A stretch of 64,000 nt of DNA. Source: Labrys okinawensis (lineage in GTDB: Bacteria; Pseudomonadota; Alphaproteobacteria; Rhizobiales; Labraceae). Shown in pieces: positions 25,529-33,206 of the stretch (positions within the stretch are counted from its first letter, which is position 1; each line of letters starts with the position of its first letter). The notes under the pieces are model-generated. The model searched no databases, had not been told where the DNA came from, and was given only the letters and a program-made list of their open reading frames with translations. Position numbers and translations under genes: made by a program. Where the stretch lies: assembly GCF_002982075.1 (NCBI RefSeq), contig NZ_PUEJ01000007.1:124001-188000 (forward strand). The letters run 5' to 3'.

Positions 25529-26653
25529 TCAGATGATCGCCCAGGCCCGGTAGCGGCCCCGCCCGGTAATCTCCCTCACCCCCAGTTCCGTTACGAGATC
25601 CTGCGCCGCCCGCGGTGTGATGTCGAGCCGCTTGGCGATGAGCTGAGCCGAGGCGAGAGGGGTCGTCAGCATCAGCTCGATCAGGGCCGGCAATTTGGAG
25701 GTGGAGCGGCGGCCGGCCAAATGGCGTTCGAGCTGGTGCCGAGCCAGTATCCAGCGGTCGTGATCTTTCAGGCCCTGCTCTGCTGCGGCCGCGATGGCCT
25801 GGATGAAGGCCAGCAGCCGAGGTCCGTCACCACGGGCAAATCGTGTCTCCCGCGGCAAAGCTCGCAGGCCCACGCATAGACAGGGCAGATGAAAGCGTGC
25901 CTTGTCGCGTGCCCGCAGGACGGCCGCTCCCAGTACGCGCCCAAGCCAGGCGGTATATTGAAGGGGCTCGATGGTTTCCCAGGCCAGGATCGCCGCCGCC
26001 GCAGCCAGCACCGGCGGCAAGCCGTCCAGACGCTTGACGTCTTCGCGCCATTCCTCGAGTCGTGCCTCCTCGTCCCAGTCGGCATCATAAATGTCCGGCT
26101 TGCGATTGGGCGAAGAGGCGACTTCTCCGGCCAGCACGGCGGATGAGCGCGAGACGACGGCATCGATTGCGGCGAGTTCGGCGGCCCAGGCTTGGTCGTC
26201 CTCCGTCTCATCGCGTTGGGCGGACGCCCTGTCCTTTCCGTGGCTTTTGAAGTCATCGGCTTCCCGAGAGATAGGAAGCGATCCGCTCTGCACGGGAGGT
26301 TCCCTGCCGAGCAGTCCCGCCAATCCGTCCTGGGAGAGAGCCCAATCCGGCGGAGCAGCGGCGATGCGTCGCCGCGCTCGCAGGACGGCATGGGCGCGGG
26401 TGAGCTCGTGGGTCGGTGTGCGTGCATCCATGGCTGCATCGTGGAGCACGAGATCCTCCAGATGAACCAGTTCGCCGTCGAGCCAGAGGCTGCCGGCGGC
26501 ATCGTAGAAATGGGTGCGCGCGATCCAGCCTTCCCGGATCGGGCTCGTACGCAATCTCTCGTCGAGCCGCGCAAGTCCATCTTCCGCGGTAGCGAGCGGG
26601 ACCGCGATTTCGCTCCAGGGCAGCTTTTCGAGCTCCAAACCGGCTATTTTCAA
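25529..26653 (-). CDS. RHE_PE00001/DUF1612-type protein beside repABC
   Basis: The 374-residue protein has the conserved opening of a family seen on rhizobial plasmids: LPWSEIAVPLATAEDGLARLDERL, then FYDAAGSLWLDGELVHLEDLVLHDA and THELTRAHAVLRARRRI. The C-terminal part (residues about 320-365, AQLIAKRLDITPRAAQDLVTELG) looks like a helix-turn-helix. Members recur beside repABC genes, but their role is unknown; DNA binding is suggested by the C-terminus. The only fitting start is a TTG at 26653; the frame is closed about nine codons further upstream. Confidence 0.78.
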   Translation of the reverse strand: MKIAGLELEKLPWSEIAVPLATAEDGLARLDERLRTSPIREGWIARTHFYDAAGSLWLDGELVHLEDLVLHDAAMDARTPTHELTRAHAVLRARRRIAAAPPDWALSQDGLAGLLGREPPVQSGSLPISREADDFKSHGKDRASAQRDETEDDQAWAAELAAIDAVVSRSSAVLAGEVASSPNRKPDIYDADWDEEARLEEWREDVKRLDGLPPVLAAAAAILAWETIEPLQYTAWLGRVLGAAVLRARDKARFHLPCLCVGLRALPRETRFARGDGPRLLAFIQAIAAAAEQGLKDHDRWILARHQLERHLAGRRSTSKLPALIELMLTTPLASAQLIAKRLDITPRAAQDLVTELGVREITGRGRYRAWAII

Positions 26654-27003
26654 AGGCCTGATAACCCTAATGAAAAATCAAATAACGGAACCTAACATAG
26701 ATTTAGCTTCCGCCACATCGAGAAGGGCACTTTTCGGCATCAGTCTCTCGCAAATGGGCTGCCAGTTCGAACCTTGCCGATATTTAACGCCGCACGACCT
26801 TGAACCGGAAGCTGTCTCTCGCCATATCCCTCTCGTCGGGAGCACGTCCCCATTCTTCCCCGGTGGGTCGATGGGTTCCCGGGGTTTCCTCCCAAGAGAA
26901 ACTTCTTGGATGCCTATCCAAGCAGCGGCCGGTTTTCCGGCCGTTTTTTTTTGCAAAAGACATCATCATCGTTTCGTCCTGGCCATGGCGGCCGTCAGTT
27001 TCG
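26654..27003. other. Non-coding gap downstream of repC with nested hairpins
   Basis: No gene was found in these 350 bases between the end of repC and the DUF1612-type gene. The left half is moderately AT-rich. The right half holds the hairpin group and T-run described as a terminator at 26892-26952. A plus-strand small RNA ending there is conceivable, but no promoter was identified. Confidence 0.5.
26892..26952 (+). terminator. Plus-strand intrinsic terminator preceded by two competing hairpins
   Basis: CGGCCGG-TTTT-CCGGCCG (26926-26943) is a perfect 7-bp stem followed by nine T residues on the plus strand, the form of a Rho-independent terminator. Just before it, CCAAGA (26892-26897) can pair with TCTTGG (26904-26909). 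Alternatively CTTGGA (26905-26910) can pair with TCCAAG (26917-26922), so the two small hairpins exclude each other. No annotated plus-strand gene runs into it. Confidence 0.7.
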
Positions 27004-28215
27004 TTAGAGTTGAGGCTCGCGGGCATGGATTTGCGCCATCAAAATGGGGCCGAGCGACAATTGCCCTGCCTCGGCCTTGCGGGTGAGGCTGCGCAGATAA
27101 CCGCCGGCGGAATTGATGTTGGCGGCTCTCTGCACGATGCAGGCGACAGCCACGGCGGCCTGTGTTTCGCCCATCACGGTCTGCGCCTCCTCCCAGGCGC
27201 TCGGACTGATACGCAGGATGGAGCGGGCAAGGCTCGTGGCGCCGAGGAAATCACGCCAATTGCCGATGCCGTTGCGGGTATAATCGAGAATATCGGGGCA
27301 GGCCCGCAGGACCATGCCGAGCGTGTAGCTGCCCTGGATTAGCGCTGTTCGGCTTGCCGGTGCTGGTTTTGCCGCATGCTCAGCCTGGGTTACCGGTACA
27401 GAATCAAGAAGGGATTCTGGATCTGATTTCTGTATGTGGCGCTCATTGCTGGACTCAATGGTGCTCAGTTTTGCAGTTTTGACCTGTAATTCCAATCGGT
27501 TGAGAATGTCGTCGGCGAGCGTCGAGAGCTGGTCCGCCAAGGTCTCGAGCTGTTCGAGGGTGCCGCGGCGTGGCATGGTTTCGATGAGATTGCGATAGAG
27601 GGTCTGCAGGTCGAGCCAGATCTGGCCTTCGTCGGGACTTTCGTCCATCAGTTCGCGTTGCGCGGCGGCAATCATTTTGGAGATGTCGCGCCGGCAGATG
27701 GTAATGCGCTCGCGGGCGAGCTTGAGCGAGCGGGCGGCTTCCTCGACTTCGGCGGCGAGACGCAGAAACTCGTCGGCGCGGGCAAGCAATGGTGCCAGAT
27801 CGAACCCATAGGCGAGTTCGATGCCGCCGCTACGGCCGCGGCGGGCATAGCGCTTGCCGTTGGGGCTGTCGCGCCGGATGATCAGGCCCGCGTCGACAAG
27901 CACGGCGAGATGGCGCCGCAGCGTGGAGGCTGGCATGCCGTGGGCGCGGCGGCTGAGCTGCTCGTTGGACGGAAAGACGATGATGGCTTCGCCCGAGAGC
28001 GTGGTCTCCGGATGGAAGGTCAGCAGCGCATTGAGTACGGCCAAGGCGCGCTCGGAAATACCGAGCCGCATCCGTGCCGTGCATAGAGCCTGATAGATCT
28101 CCCATTTCGGAAGCGCGCGCGTGGTTGGGCGCGTCTTGGCGATCGCCTGGCTTGCTATCTGGGCAAGCGTCAGCGTTCGCCGCCCAAAGGGCGACGTTGC
28201 ATGATGAATTTGCAC
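27004..28215 (-). CDS. repC: Plasmid replication initiator RepC
   Basis: The 403-residue protein begins HHATSPFGRRTLTLAQIA and continues LPKWEIYQALCTARMRLGISERALAVLNALL, PSNEQLSRRAHGMPASTLRRHLAVLVDAGLI and RRDSPNGKRYARRG. These are hallmarks of RepC, the initiator of repABC replicons. A winged-helix domain binds the origin, which in studied replicons lies inside repC. The start is a GTG at 28215, preceded by AAGGTGAAAGA. It is the last gene of repABC, after the counter-transcribed-RNA interval. Confidence 0.95.
   Translation of the reverse strand: MQIHHATSPFGRRTLTLAQIASQAIAKTRPTTRALPKWEIYQALCTARMRLGISERALAVLNALLTFHPETTLSGEAIIVFPSNEQLSRRAHGMPASTLRRHLAVLVDAGLIIRRDSPNGKRYARRGRSGGIELAYGFDLAPLLARADEFLRLAAEVEEAARSLKLARERITICRRDISKMIAAAQRELMDESPDEGQIWLDLQTLYRNLIETMPRRGTLEQLETLADQLSTLADDILNRLELQVKTAKLSTIESSNERHIQKSDPESLLDSVPVTQAEHAAKPAPASRTALIQGSYTLGMVLRACPDILDYTRNGIGNWRDFLGATSLARSILRISPSAWEEAQTVMGETQAAVAVACIVQRAANINSAGGYLRSLTRKAEAGQLSLGPILMAQIHAREPQL
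27340..27500. other. Candidate replication origin: AT-richer patch inside repC
   Basis: This stretch of repC is visibly richer in A and T than the rest of the gene (for example around 27410-27500). It encodes the variable linker of RepC, including the RHIQKS motif. In studied repABC plasmids the origin was mapped to an AT-rich segment within repC. The placement here is by analogy only, and no iterons were seen. Confidence 0.35.
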
Positions 28216-28275
28216 TCTCTTTCACCTTATCCAGGCAAAAGAAATCCGCTCGTCGAAATACGACGCCTGAAACGC

Positions 28276-28304
28276 TTGACAGTGATTCGCGGAAATGAGA
28301 TTCT
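28276..28304 (+). promoter_or_regulatory. Promoter of the candidate repABC counter-transcribed RNA
   Basis: A perfect TTGACA (28276-28281) is followed after 17 bases by GATTCT (28299-28304), a weak -10. Initiation near 28311 would produce a short RNA opposite to the repC leader. A strong antisense promoter in the repB-repC interval is a standard feature of repABC control regions. Confidence 0.6.
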
Positions 28305-28310
28305 CTGTTT

Positions 28311-28360
28311 GCTTACGACAGAAAAGGCTTCCGCGCGGCGACGCTCGGGGGCTTTTTTCT
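28311..28360 (+). ncRNA. Candidate counter-transcribed RNA (incompatibility RNA) of repABC
   Basis: The predicted transcript is about 50 nucleotides, from the promoter at 28276 to the T-run at 28353. It lies in the repB-repC gap on the strand opposite to the operon. Known repABC antisense RNAs are of about this size, are mostly one terminator hairpin, and repress repC expression by pairing with its leader. Position, strand, size and structure all agree. It was predicted by eye, not by alignment. Confidence 0.65.
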
Positions 28361-28362
28361 TT
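28327..28362 (+). terminator. Terminator hairpin of the candidate counter-transcribed RNA
   Basis: Bases 28327-28336 pair with 28343-28352 with one mismatch and two G-U pairs around a GGCGAC loop. The sequence TTTTTTCTTTT follows. The stem with its T-run forms a plus-strand intrinsic terminator that would also be the functional loop of the antisense RNA. Confidence 0.6.
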
Positions 28363-28369
28363 TGCGGGG

Positions 28370-29362
28370 TTAATCTCCTGTTTGGTTGCGTTGTTTCGCT
28401 TCCCTGAAGGCTTCGTAAAGTGCCCCCAGGTTGGACGAAAGGTAGTGGCCGAATTCGCCCGCATCCTTCGATTTGAGCGACAGGCTGAAGGACTTTCCGG
28501 TGTTTCGGTAGCTGGCGGCCACGCGCTTGTCCTGCGCAGCCCAGTTGCCGGCCGATTGCGGCGCCGAGGCCGTTCGGACCGGCTTGCGCGCGCGCTGGAG
28601 ATGCGTCAGCAACTGGTTGAAGCGGGCTGGCGTGTCCAGACGGCGAAAGTCTTCCGTGGCGAGAAGCTCCTCCGCCTGGCTGGCTGCGCCGGGCCGTAGA
28701 AGGAGTTTTTTGAGTTCCTCCCAGCGGTCGCGGCCAATCGTCTTGGCAGCACCGATCGCCTCGATGACCGAGGCGGGCACAATTTCGACGACCGACAGCA
28801 TGCGCGACAGCAGCGTGTCATCGACCGTGAGGGCCGATTTGATCGTCTCTTTGCTCTGTCCCATCGCGAGCAGTTTGGCGGCAAACAGCGATTTCTCGAT
28901 GAAGGACAGATCCGCCCTGCGGGTGTTTTCCTGGCCTTGCGCGATGATATGGGCGATTTCCTCGACATTCTTCACCACGGCACGCACCCGGATGCCGAGC
29001 TCACGGGCCGCGCGCGCCCGCCGGTGACCGAAGACGATCATATAGCGCCCGTTACCCTCCGGATGAGGGCGGACGAGAATGGGCTGAAGCTGCCCGTCTT
29101 TCTCGATCCCCTGGCGGAACAGGGCAAATTCCTCCTCGTCGTCCTCGATGCGGTCGGAGACGAAGGAGGCGTCGAGAAGCTCCGGATCGAGCGCGACAAT
29201 GGTCTCGCCCTCGGTGAGGCGCTTGGCGCTCTCGGCCAATTCCTCGATCGACAGCATCATCGAGCGCGATGCACCACGCGTGGCATAGTCCGAGCGCGTT
29301 TCATGCAGCGTCCGGTCCGCAGCGGGGCCGGTAATGCTCGCTAGAAGATTCTTGCGTGCCAA
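28370..29362 (-). CDS. repB: Plasmid partitioning protein RepB (ParB family)
   Basis: The 330-residue ParB-like protein begins ARKNLLASITG, as RepB proteins do. The ParB nuclease-like fold includes QLQPILVRPHPEGNGRYMIVFGHRRARAARELG (about 91-123), with ENTRRADLSFIEKSL after it. A helix-turn-helix region follows around SALTVDDTLLSRMLSVVEIVP. It should bind the replicon's parS sites and work with RepA in segregation. The start codon appears to be TTG (29360-29362), with GGAGGG seven bases upstream; a rare start may hold RepB level down. It lies between repA and the antisense-RNA interval. Confidence 0.95.
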   Translation of the reverse strand: MARKNLLASITGPAADRTLHETRSDYATRGASRSMMLSIEELAESAKRLTEGETIVALDPELLDASFVSDRIEDDEEEFALFRQGIEKDGQLQPILVRPHPEGNGRYMIVFGHRRARAARELGIRVRAVVKNVEEIAHIIAQGQENTRRADLSFIEKSLFAAKLLAMGQSKETIKSALTVDDTLLSRMLSVVEIVPASVIEAIGAAKTIGRDRWEELKKLLLRPGAASQAEELLATEDFRRLDTPARFNQLLTHLQRARKPVRTASAPQSAGNWAAQDKRVAASYRNTGKSFSLSLKSKDAGEFGHYLSSNLGALYEAFREAKQRNQTGD

Positions 29363-29382
29363 AGCGCCCTCCCCTGCTCTCG

Positions 29383-29434
29383 TTCAACATATTGAAAGAA
29401 TGCGTTTTTTTGCCGATCTGCACGGCTGTCAAAA
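29383..29434. promoter_or_regulatory. repA-repB interval: dyad and 16-bp element shared with the repA leader
   Basis: The 79-base interval contains the dyad TTCAA-CATA-TTGAA (29383-29396) and TGCACGGCTGTCAAAA (29419-29434). The same 16 bases recur exactly at 30845-30860 upstream of repA. In Ti-type repABC plasmids a partition site lies between repA and repB. The known rhizobial parS consensus (GTT-N4-GC-N4-AAC) was not found here, so this repeated element is a candidate site for RepA or RepB binding. Confidence 0.45.
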
Positions 29435-29441
29435 ATCGGTC

Positions 29442-30653
29442 TCATCGCCGCCCCCACGCCTTGTGGACCAAAGCGGTGATCTCCTCGTTCACGGCATTGA
29501 GGGCCTCGATCGCACGGTCATAGGTCGATCGGATGAACTGGGAGCGATCGACTTCGTACAGGGTCTGGTTGGTGATGCCGGCGTCCGAAATCGCAGTGGA
29601 TTTCAGCATCGGATTTTTGAGCATCTGGTGAGGGAACAGCGCCTGCATGAAGCCGACCATCTGGGTCTGGGGCCCGTCGATCGGTTCGAAGCGGGTAACC
29701 AGATATCGGAACCATTGCAGGCGCACTTCCGCCCCGGCCTTGCTGATCGAGCGCAGGACACCGCCCAGCATGAGCAGAAACTGGCTCATCGACATGACGT
29801 CGAGCATCTGGGGGTGAATGGTGATCAGGACCGAGGTCGACGCCGTCAGCGCGGTCAGGGTGAGATAGCCGAGCTGCGGGGGGCAATCGATCACCACGAC
29901 GTCATAACGATCCTCGACCTCCTTCAGCGCGTTGGTGATGCGCGTGAAGAATAGCCGCCCGTCCGGCGAAGCCCGGTTGGAGGCAGCCAGCGGCGTGTCG
30001 TACTCGTATTCCTGCAATTCCAGATTGGCCGGCACGATGTCGAGGCCGGGAAAATTGGTCGGCCGGATCACCTCACTGATCGGCTTCCTCTGGTCGTCAT
30101 AGCGCAGGGCTTCATAGAGCGAGAGGTTCTTGTCGAGCTCGGGCTGGATGCCGTGCAATGCCGAAAGCGAGGCCTGTGGATCGAGATCGATGGCCAGCAC
30201 CCGGTGGCCGGTGAGGGCGAGGTGCTGGGCAAGATGGGCGGCGGTCGTGGTCTTGCCGCTGCCGCCCTTGAAGTTCACCACCGAGAGGATCTGGAGCTTT
30301 TCGCCCGCGCGGCGATGCGGAACATATTTCTTGAAGTCCGCGCGGCCATGCCGGTCGAGATATTGCCGAAGTTCCAGCATCTGCTCTGCCGTATAGCTGC
30401 GCCGCCCCGAACTGGAGGTCGTCGGGATCGGGCCCTTGCCTTCCAGATGGAGTTTCTTGACGTTGGACTGGGTGACGCCGAGGAAATAGGCGACTTCCGC
30501 CAGCGAGAAGGAGCGCAGGCTCTTCATCGCGTTCGGCGGATAATGTTCGACCCTGAGCATGTTGAGCTTGTCCGAGATCAATTCCCCCTGCTGGAGGATG
30601 GTCTCGTGAAAGCTGAATGCCTCCAGGTCCTGGTTGGAGATCGACATGTTCAT
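29442..30653 (-). CDS. repA: Plasmid partitioning protein RepA (ParA family)
   Basis: The 403-residue ParA-type ATPase has an N-terminal DNA-binding part (residues about 45-105, FSLAEVAYFLGVTQSNVKKLHLEGKGP). The deviant Walker A is NFKGGSGKTTTAAHLAQHLA (about 128-147), with DLDPQASLS and VIDCPPQLGYLT after it. RepA drives segregation with RepB and represses the repABC promoter. ATG 30653 begins MNMSISNQDLEAF. It is the first gene of the operon. Confidence 0.96.
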   Translation of the reverse strand: MNMSISNQDLEAFSFHETILQQGELISDKLNMLRVEHYPPNAMKSLRSFSLAEVAYFLGVTQSNVKKLHLEGKGPIPTTSSSGRRSYTAEQMLELRQYLDRHGRADFKKYVPHRRAGEKLQILSVVNFKGGSGKTTTAAHLAQHLALTGHRVLAIDLDPQASLSALHGIQPELDKNLSLYEALRYDDQRKPISEVIRPTNFPGLDIVPANLELQEYEYDTPLAASNRASPDGRLFFTRITNALKEVEDRYDVVVIDCPPQLGYLTLTALTASTSVLITIHPQMLDVMSMSQFLLMLGGVLRSISKAGAEVRLQWFRYLVTRFEPIDGPQTQMVGFMQALFPHQMLKNPMLKSTAISDAGITNQTLYEVDRSQFIRSTYDRAIEALNAVNEEITALVHKAWGRR

Positions 30654-31532
30654 CGACGACGATTCTCGGAATAACGCTTTTTCGCATGAAACAACATTTC
30701 AAGCGGGAATTATGCCCGATTCTCGCGGAGCGGCAATGAATTTTAGGTTAATGAAAGGTTAACGCCGAAATAGTGTCTCGAATCACTTTCAGGGCGGCCC
30801 GTTTCGATTCTATCTTTTTGTATTATCGCCCGTTTTTCGCGGTTTGCACGGCTGTCAAAACGGTAGCGAAAGCAGGGAAGAAAAATAAAAGATTTGCGTC
30901 GTTGTCTATTGACGGGAATCGAAGTCTGATTCCCGCAGATTCTATCCTCGCCGAGCAGTATCTCGAAACCAGGGGATCGCGCAGTGCTTGCGGTGACCGA
31001 AGACGTTTCGGACACCGGCTGGCAATGGCGGGAAGGGTGATCCGGCCTCTCTCGCAGCCGGCGCGGATGACAACCGACTGGGAGTGCTCGGCGACGGTCA
31101 CTATACCGGCAAGCGGTTCTTTCCAAGGCGCCAAGAGCGGCGCGGGCCGGCCGCTGCAACGCGACCCCCCGGGGAAGGGGAGAGACGGAGTGTCGACCTC
31201 CGGTCGACATCTTTCTTTCTCGCCGGCAAAGGCCTTTCTGCAGCATTGCCATCCGCAGTCGACACGCAAATCCACCCAAGGCGAATCGCTGCTGTCATGG
31301 TGGGATGTCTGCCAGCCCCGCCAGGAGGGCCTAGGTCAACGCGCCGGACTCGCATTCCGACCACCCGGGATTCTGGATGGGTGCGCAGGGGAGGGGACCG
31401 GCGGTTGAACGGAACGGCGTCGAGGGCGGATGCCTCTCCTGACGGCCGCTCCCGCTGTCGTCACGTGTTCCCGCAGGAGCGGCAGGCTTCGCCTGCTTGC
31501 GAACCCTGCACCATCATGAGAACCGGCTCGGC
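30654..31532. other. Long non-coding leader upstream of repA
   Basis: These 879 bases hold no convincing gene. The part nearest repA is AT-richer and contains TGAAA-CAACA-TTTCA (30687-30701), the second copy of the 16-bp element (30845-30860) and a perfect dyad GGGAATC-N7-GATTCCC (30914-30934). These are good candidates for RepA/RepB operator or partition sites. The far part (about 31000-31530) is GC-rich without recognisable coding or structure. Confidence 0.6.
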
Positions 31533-32342
31533 TCAGGCAGGGTCGTCCAGGACGGCGGCGACGATGGCCTCCGGTGCGTCCTCCTGAACCAGGTGGCCAG
31601 CCCGGGGCACGCGGATGAGGGCGCCATCGGTGAGGCGGTCGGCGAGCTTGCGGCCCTGGGCGATGGGGATCCAGGCGTCGTCCTCTCCCCAGACGATGCG
31701 CGTGGGAAAGTCCGGGCGCCGATAGCGAGCCTCGACTTCCTCGATATAGCGCTGGCTCATCTGCGCGATCTGGCGATAGAAGGCCCTCTGGCCGATGTCG
31801 CCCAGCCAGGGATCCCGATAGATCGACAGCGCCTCTTCGCTGAGAGGCTGCGCGGCGGCGTTGCCGATATAGGCCGAGACGAGGGCGCGGTGGGCATAGG
31901 CTGGCAGTTCCGCAAAGGCGGCTTCATGATGGCCGACATGCCTGACAAAGGGAGATCCCTGCGGAGCGATCGCGACGGGATCGACCAGGGTCAGACGGGA
32001 AAAGGCGACATCGTCGAGGAAATGAGCCCGCAAGGCGGTCGCGCCGCCAAAATCATGAGCGAGGATTTGCGGTCGCTCGAGGCCCCATTCGCGCAGCATG
32101 GCCCCGAGAAGCCGGTTCTGCATGCCGAGCGAAACATCGCTGTCCGGCATGTCGGATTGGCCATAACCGAGCAGATCGTAGAAAAACACCCGCCGCCTGC
32201 GGGCAAGCCAGGGCGCGATGCGGCGCCAGATCTGTGACGAGAAGGGGGTGCCATGCACCAGCACCAGGGCAGGGCCGTCGCCCAGCACGCCCCATGCGAT
32301 GCGGCTGCCTTCAAAGGTGAAACGGTTGGTGAGTTCCAGCAT
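31533..32342 (-). CDS. Alpha/beta hydrolase with an Asp nucleophile (haloalkane dehalogenase/epoxide hydrolase type)
   Basis: The 269-residue hydrolase has the oxyanion motif HGTP (30-33). The nucleophile elbow AHDFGG places Asp97 where serine hydrolases have Ser. VWGEDDAW (Asp near 221) and AGHLVQEDAPE (His250) complete the triad. An Asp nucleophile is typical of haloalkane dehalogenases and epoxide hydrolases. Dehalogenases normally have Trp after the nucleophile for halide binding, whereas here it is Phe98, so epoxide hydrolysis or another ester-intermediate reaction is equally possible. It is divergent from a CGNR regulator 82 bases away, which probably controls it. Confidence 0.8.
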   Translation of the reverse strand: MLELTNRFTFEGSRIAWGVLGDGPALVLVHGTPFSSQIWRRIAPWLARRRRVFFYDLLGYGQSDMPDSDVSLGMQNRLLGAMLREWGLERPQILAHDFGGATALRAHFLDDVAFSRLTLVDPVAIAPQGSPFVRHVGHHEAAFAELPAYAHRALVSAYIGNAAAQPLSEEALSIYRDPWLGDIGQRAFYRQIAQMSQRYIEEVEARYRRPDFPTRIVWGEDDAWIPIAQGRKLADRLTDGALIRVPRAGHLVQEDAPEAIVAAVLDDPA

Positions 32343-32375
32343 GGCGCTTCTCCCGGGATAACCCCTTTATTGAAA

Positions 32376-32414
32376 TTATAGGTTAGGCTGGATTTTTGAG
32401 CGTGCAACCTCTAA
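32376..32414. promoter_or_regulatory. Candidate operator between the hydrolase and CGNR regulator
   Basis: TTATAGGTT (32376-32384) and AACCTCTAA (32406-32414) form an inverted repeat matching at eight of nine positions, with centres 30 bases apart. It lies in the AT-rich 82-base region between two divergent genes and is placed to control both. The CGNR gene starts only 11 bases after the right arm and has no evident Shine-Dalgarno sequence, so its message may be nearly leaderless. Confidence 0.45.
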
Positions 32415-32424
32415 ATTCAAATTA

Positions 32425-33033
32425 ATGGTTATTTCCGAGTCTCTGAGCCGATTTGCCGAAGGGTGGAGCGAGGCCGATTATGTCGGTGGCCACCCCGTGC
32501 TTGATTTCGTCAACACCGTTGCGGACACCGGCAAGACCCGCCTGGACGACAAGATCGGCCGCTGGGATGCGATGCGCGGATGGGCTCGCGGTGCGGGCCT
32601 GCTGACGGGCCAGGAGCTCGCTTCGTTTCTTCAGGATGCTGCGCTCGACGATGATGGCGAGCTGGCGAGGCTGCACGGGTTCAGGGAACAGGTTTATGAG
32701 GCAATCCTCGGCCTTGCAGGCCAGACCGATGGCGCTTCCCCAACCATGGCGGGCTTGGAGCGCTCGATCCGCGATGCCATGGGGCGGGGATCCTTTGCGG
32801 GGGAGGGAGGACGTTTTCGCTGGCGGCCGGATGCCCGCAGCCCTCGGCGCTGGCTGGACGCGCTCGCCTTGGCCTTGGAGGAGCTCCTGCGCAGCCAAGA
32901 TGTCTCCCGTCTGAGGCAATGCAGCCGCTGCACCTGGTTCTTCATCGATCGCGGGCGGGGCGCGGGCCGCCGCTGGTGCGACATGCGCACCTGCGGCAAT
33001 CGTGCCAAGGCCGAGGCCTTTCGATGCCGCTAG
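32425..33033 (+). CDS. CGNR zinc-finger / ABATE domain regulator
   Basis: The 202-residue protein has an N-terminal ABATE-like domain (GGHPVLDFVNTVADTGKTRLDDKI at about 22-45). The C-terminal CGNR zinc finger includes CSRCTWFFIDRGR followed by RWCDMRTCGNRAKA (about 172-200). The four cysteines that bind zinc are all present. Such proteins are considered transcription factors responding to small, often stress-related or xenobiotic molecules. The divergent alpha/beta hydrolase is the probable target. Confidence 0.88.
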   Translation: MVISESLSRFAEGWSEADYVGGHPVLDFVNTVADTGKTRLDDKIGRWDAMRGWARGAGLLTGQELASFLQDAALDDDGELARLHGFREQVYEAILGLAGQTDGASPTMAGLERSIRDAMGRGSFAGEGGRFRWRPDARSPRRWLDALALALEELLRSQDVSRLRQCSRCTWFFIDRGRGAGRRWCDMRTCGNRAKAEAFRCR

Positions 33034-33157
33034 ACGCTACTGGTAGCCGGCTATTAATATGGTGTCATCAAGATAAGGAATGACATTCCGGCGCTTCCCA
33101 TCGCCGGCCTGCGTCGTCATGATTCTGCGGTTTCCCGGGCGGATGAGCCAATTAAAA

Positions 33158-33179
33158 GGGCTCGGCGCAAGCCGAGCCC
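33158..33179 (-). terminator. Rho-independent terminator of the porin gene
   Basis: GGGCTCGGC-GCAA-GCCGAGCCC is a perfect 9-bp stem with a four-base loop. On the minus strand it is followed by TTTTAATT, so it terminates the porin transcript about 28 bases after the stop codon. Confidence 0.85.
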
Positions 33180-33206
33180 CCATGGTTTGATGTCGTACTG
33201 AGAGAC

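Noticed and set aside
30773..31408. Open frames in the region upstream of repA
   Set aside because: The frames overlap on both strands, have no plausible ribosome sites and match no family; the area is better read as non-coding.
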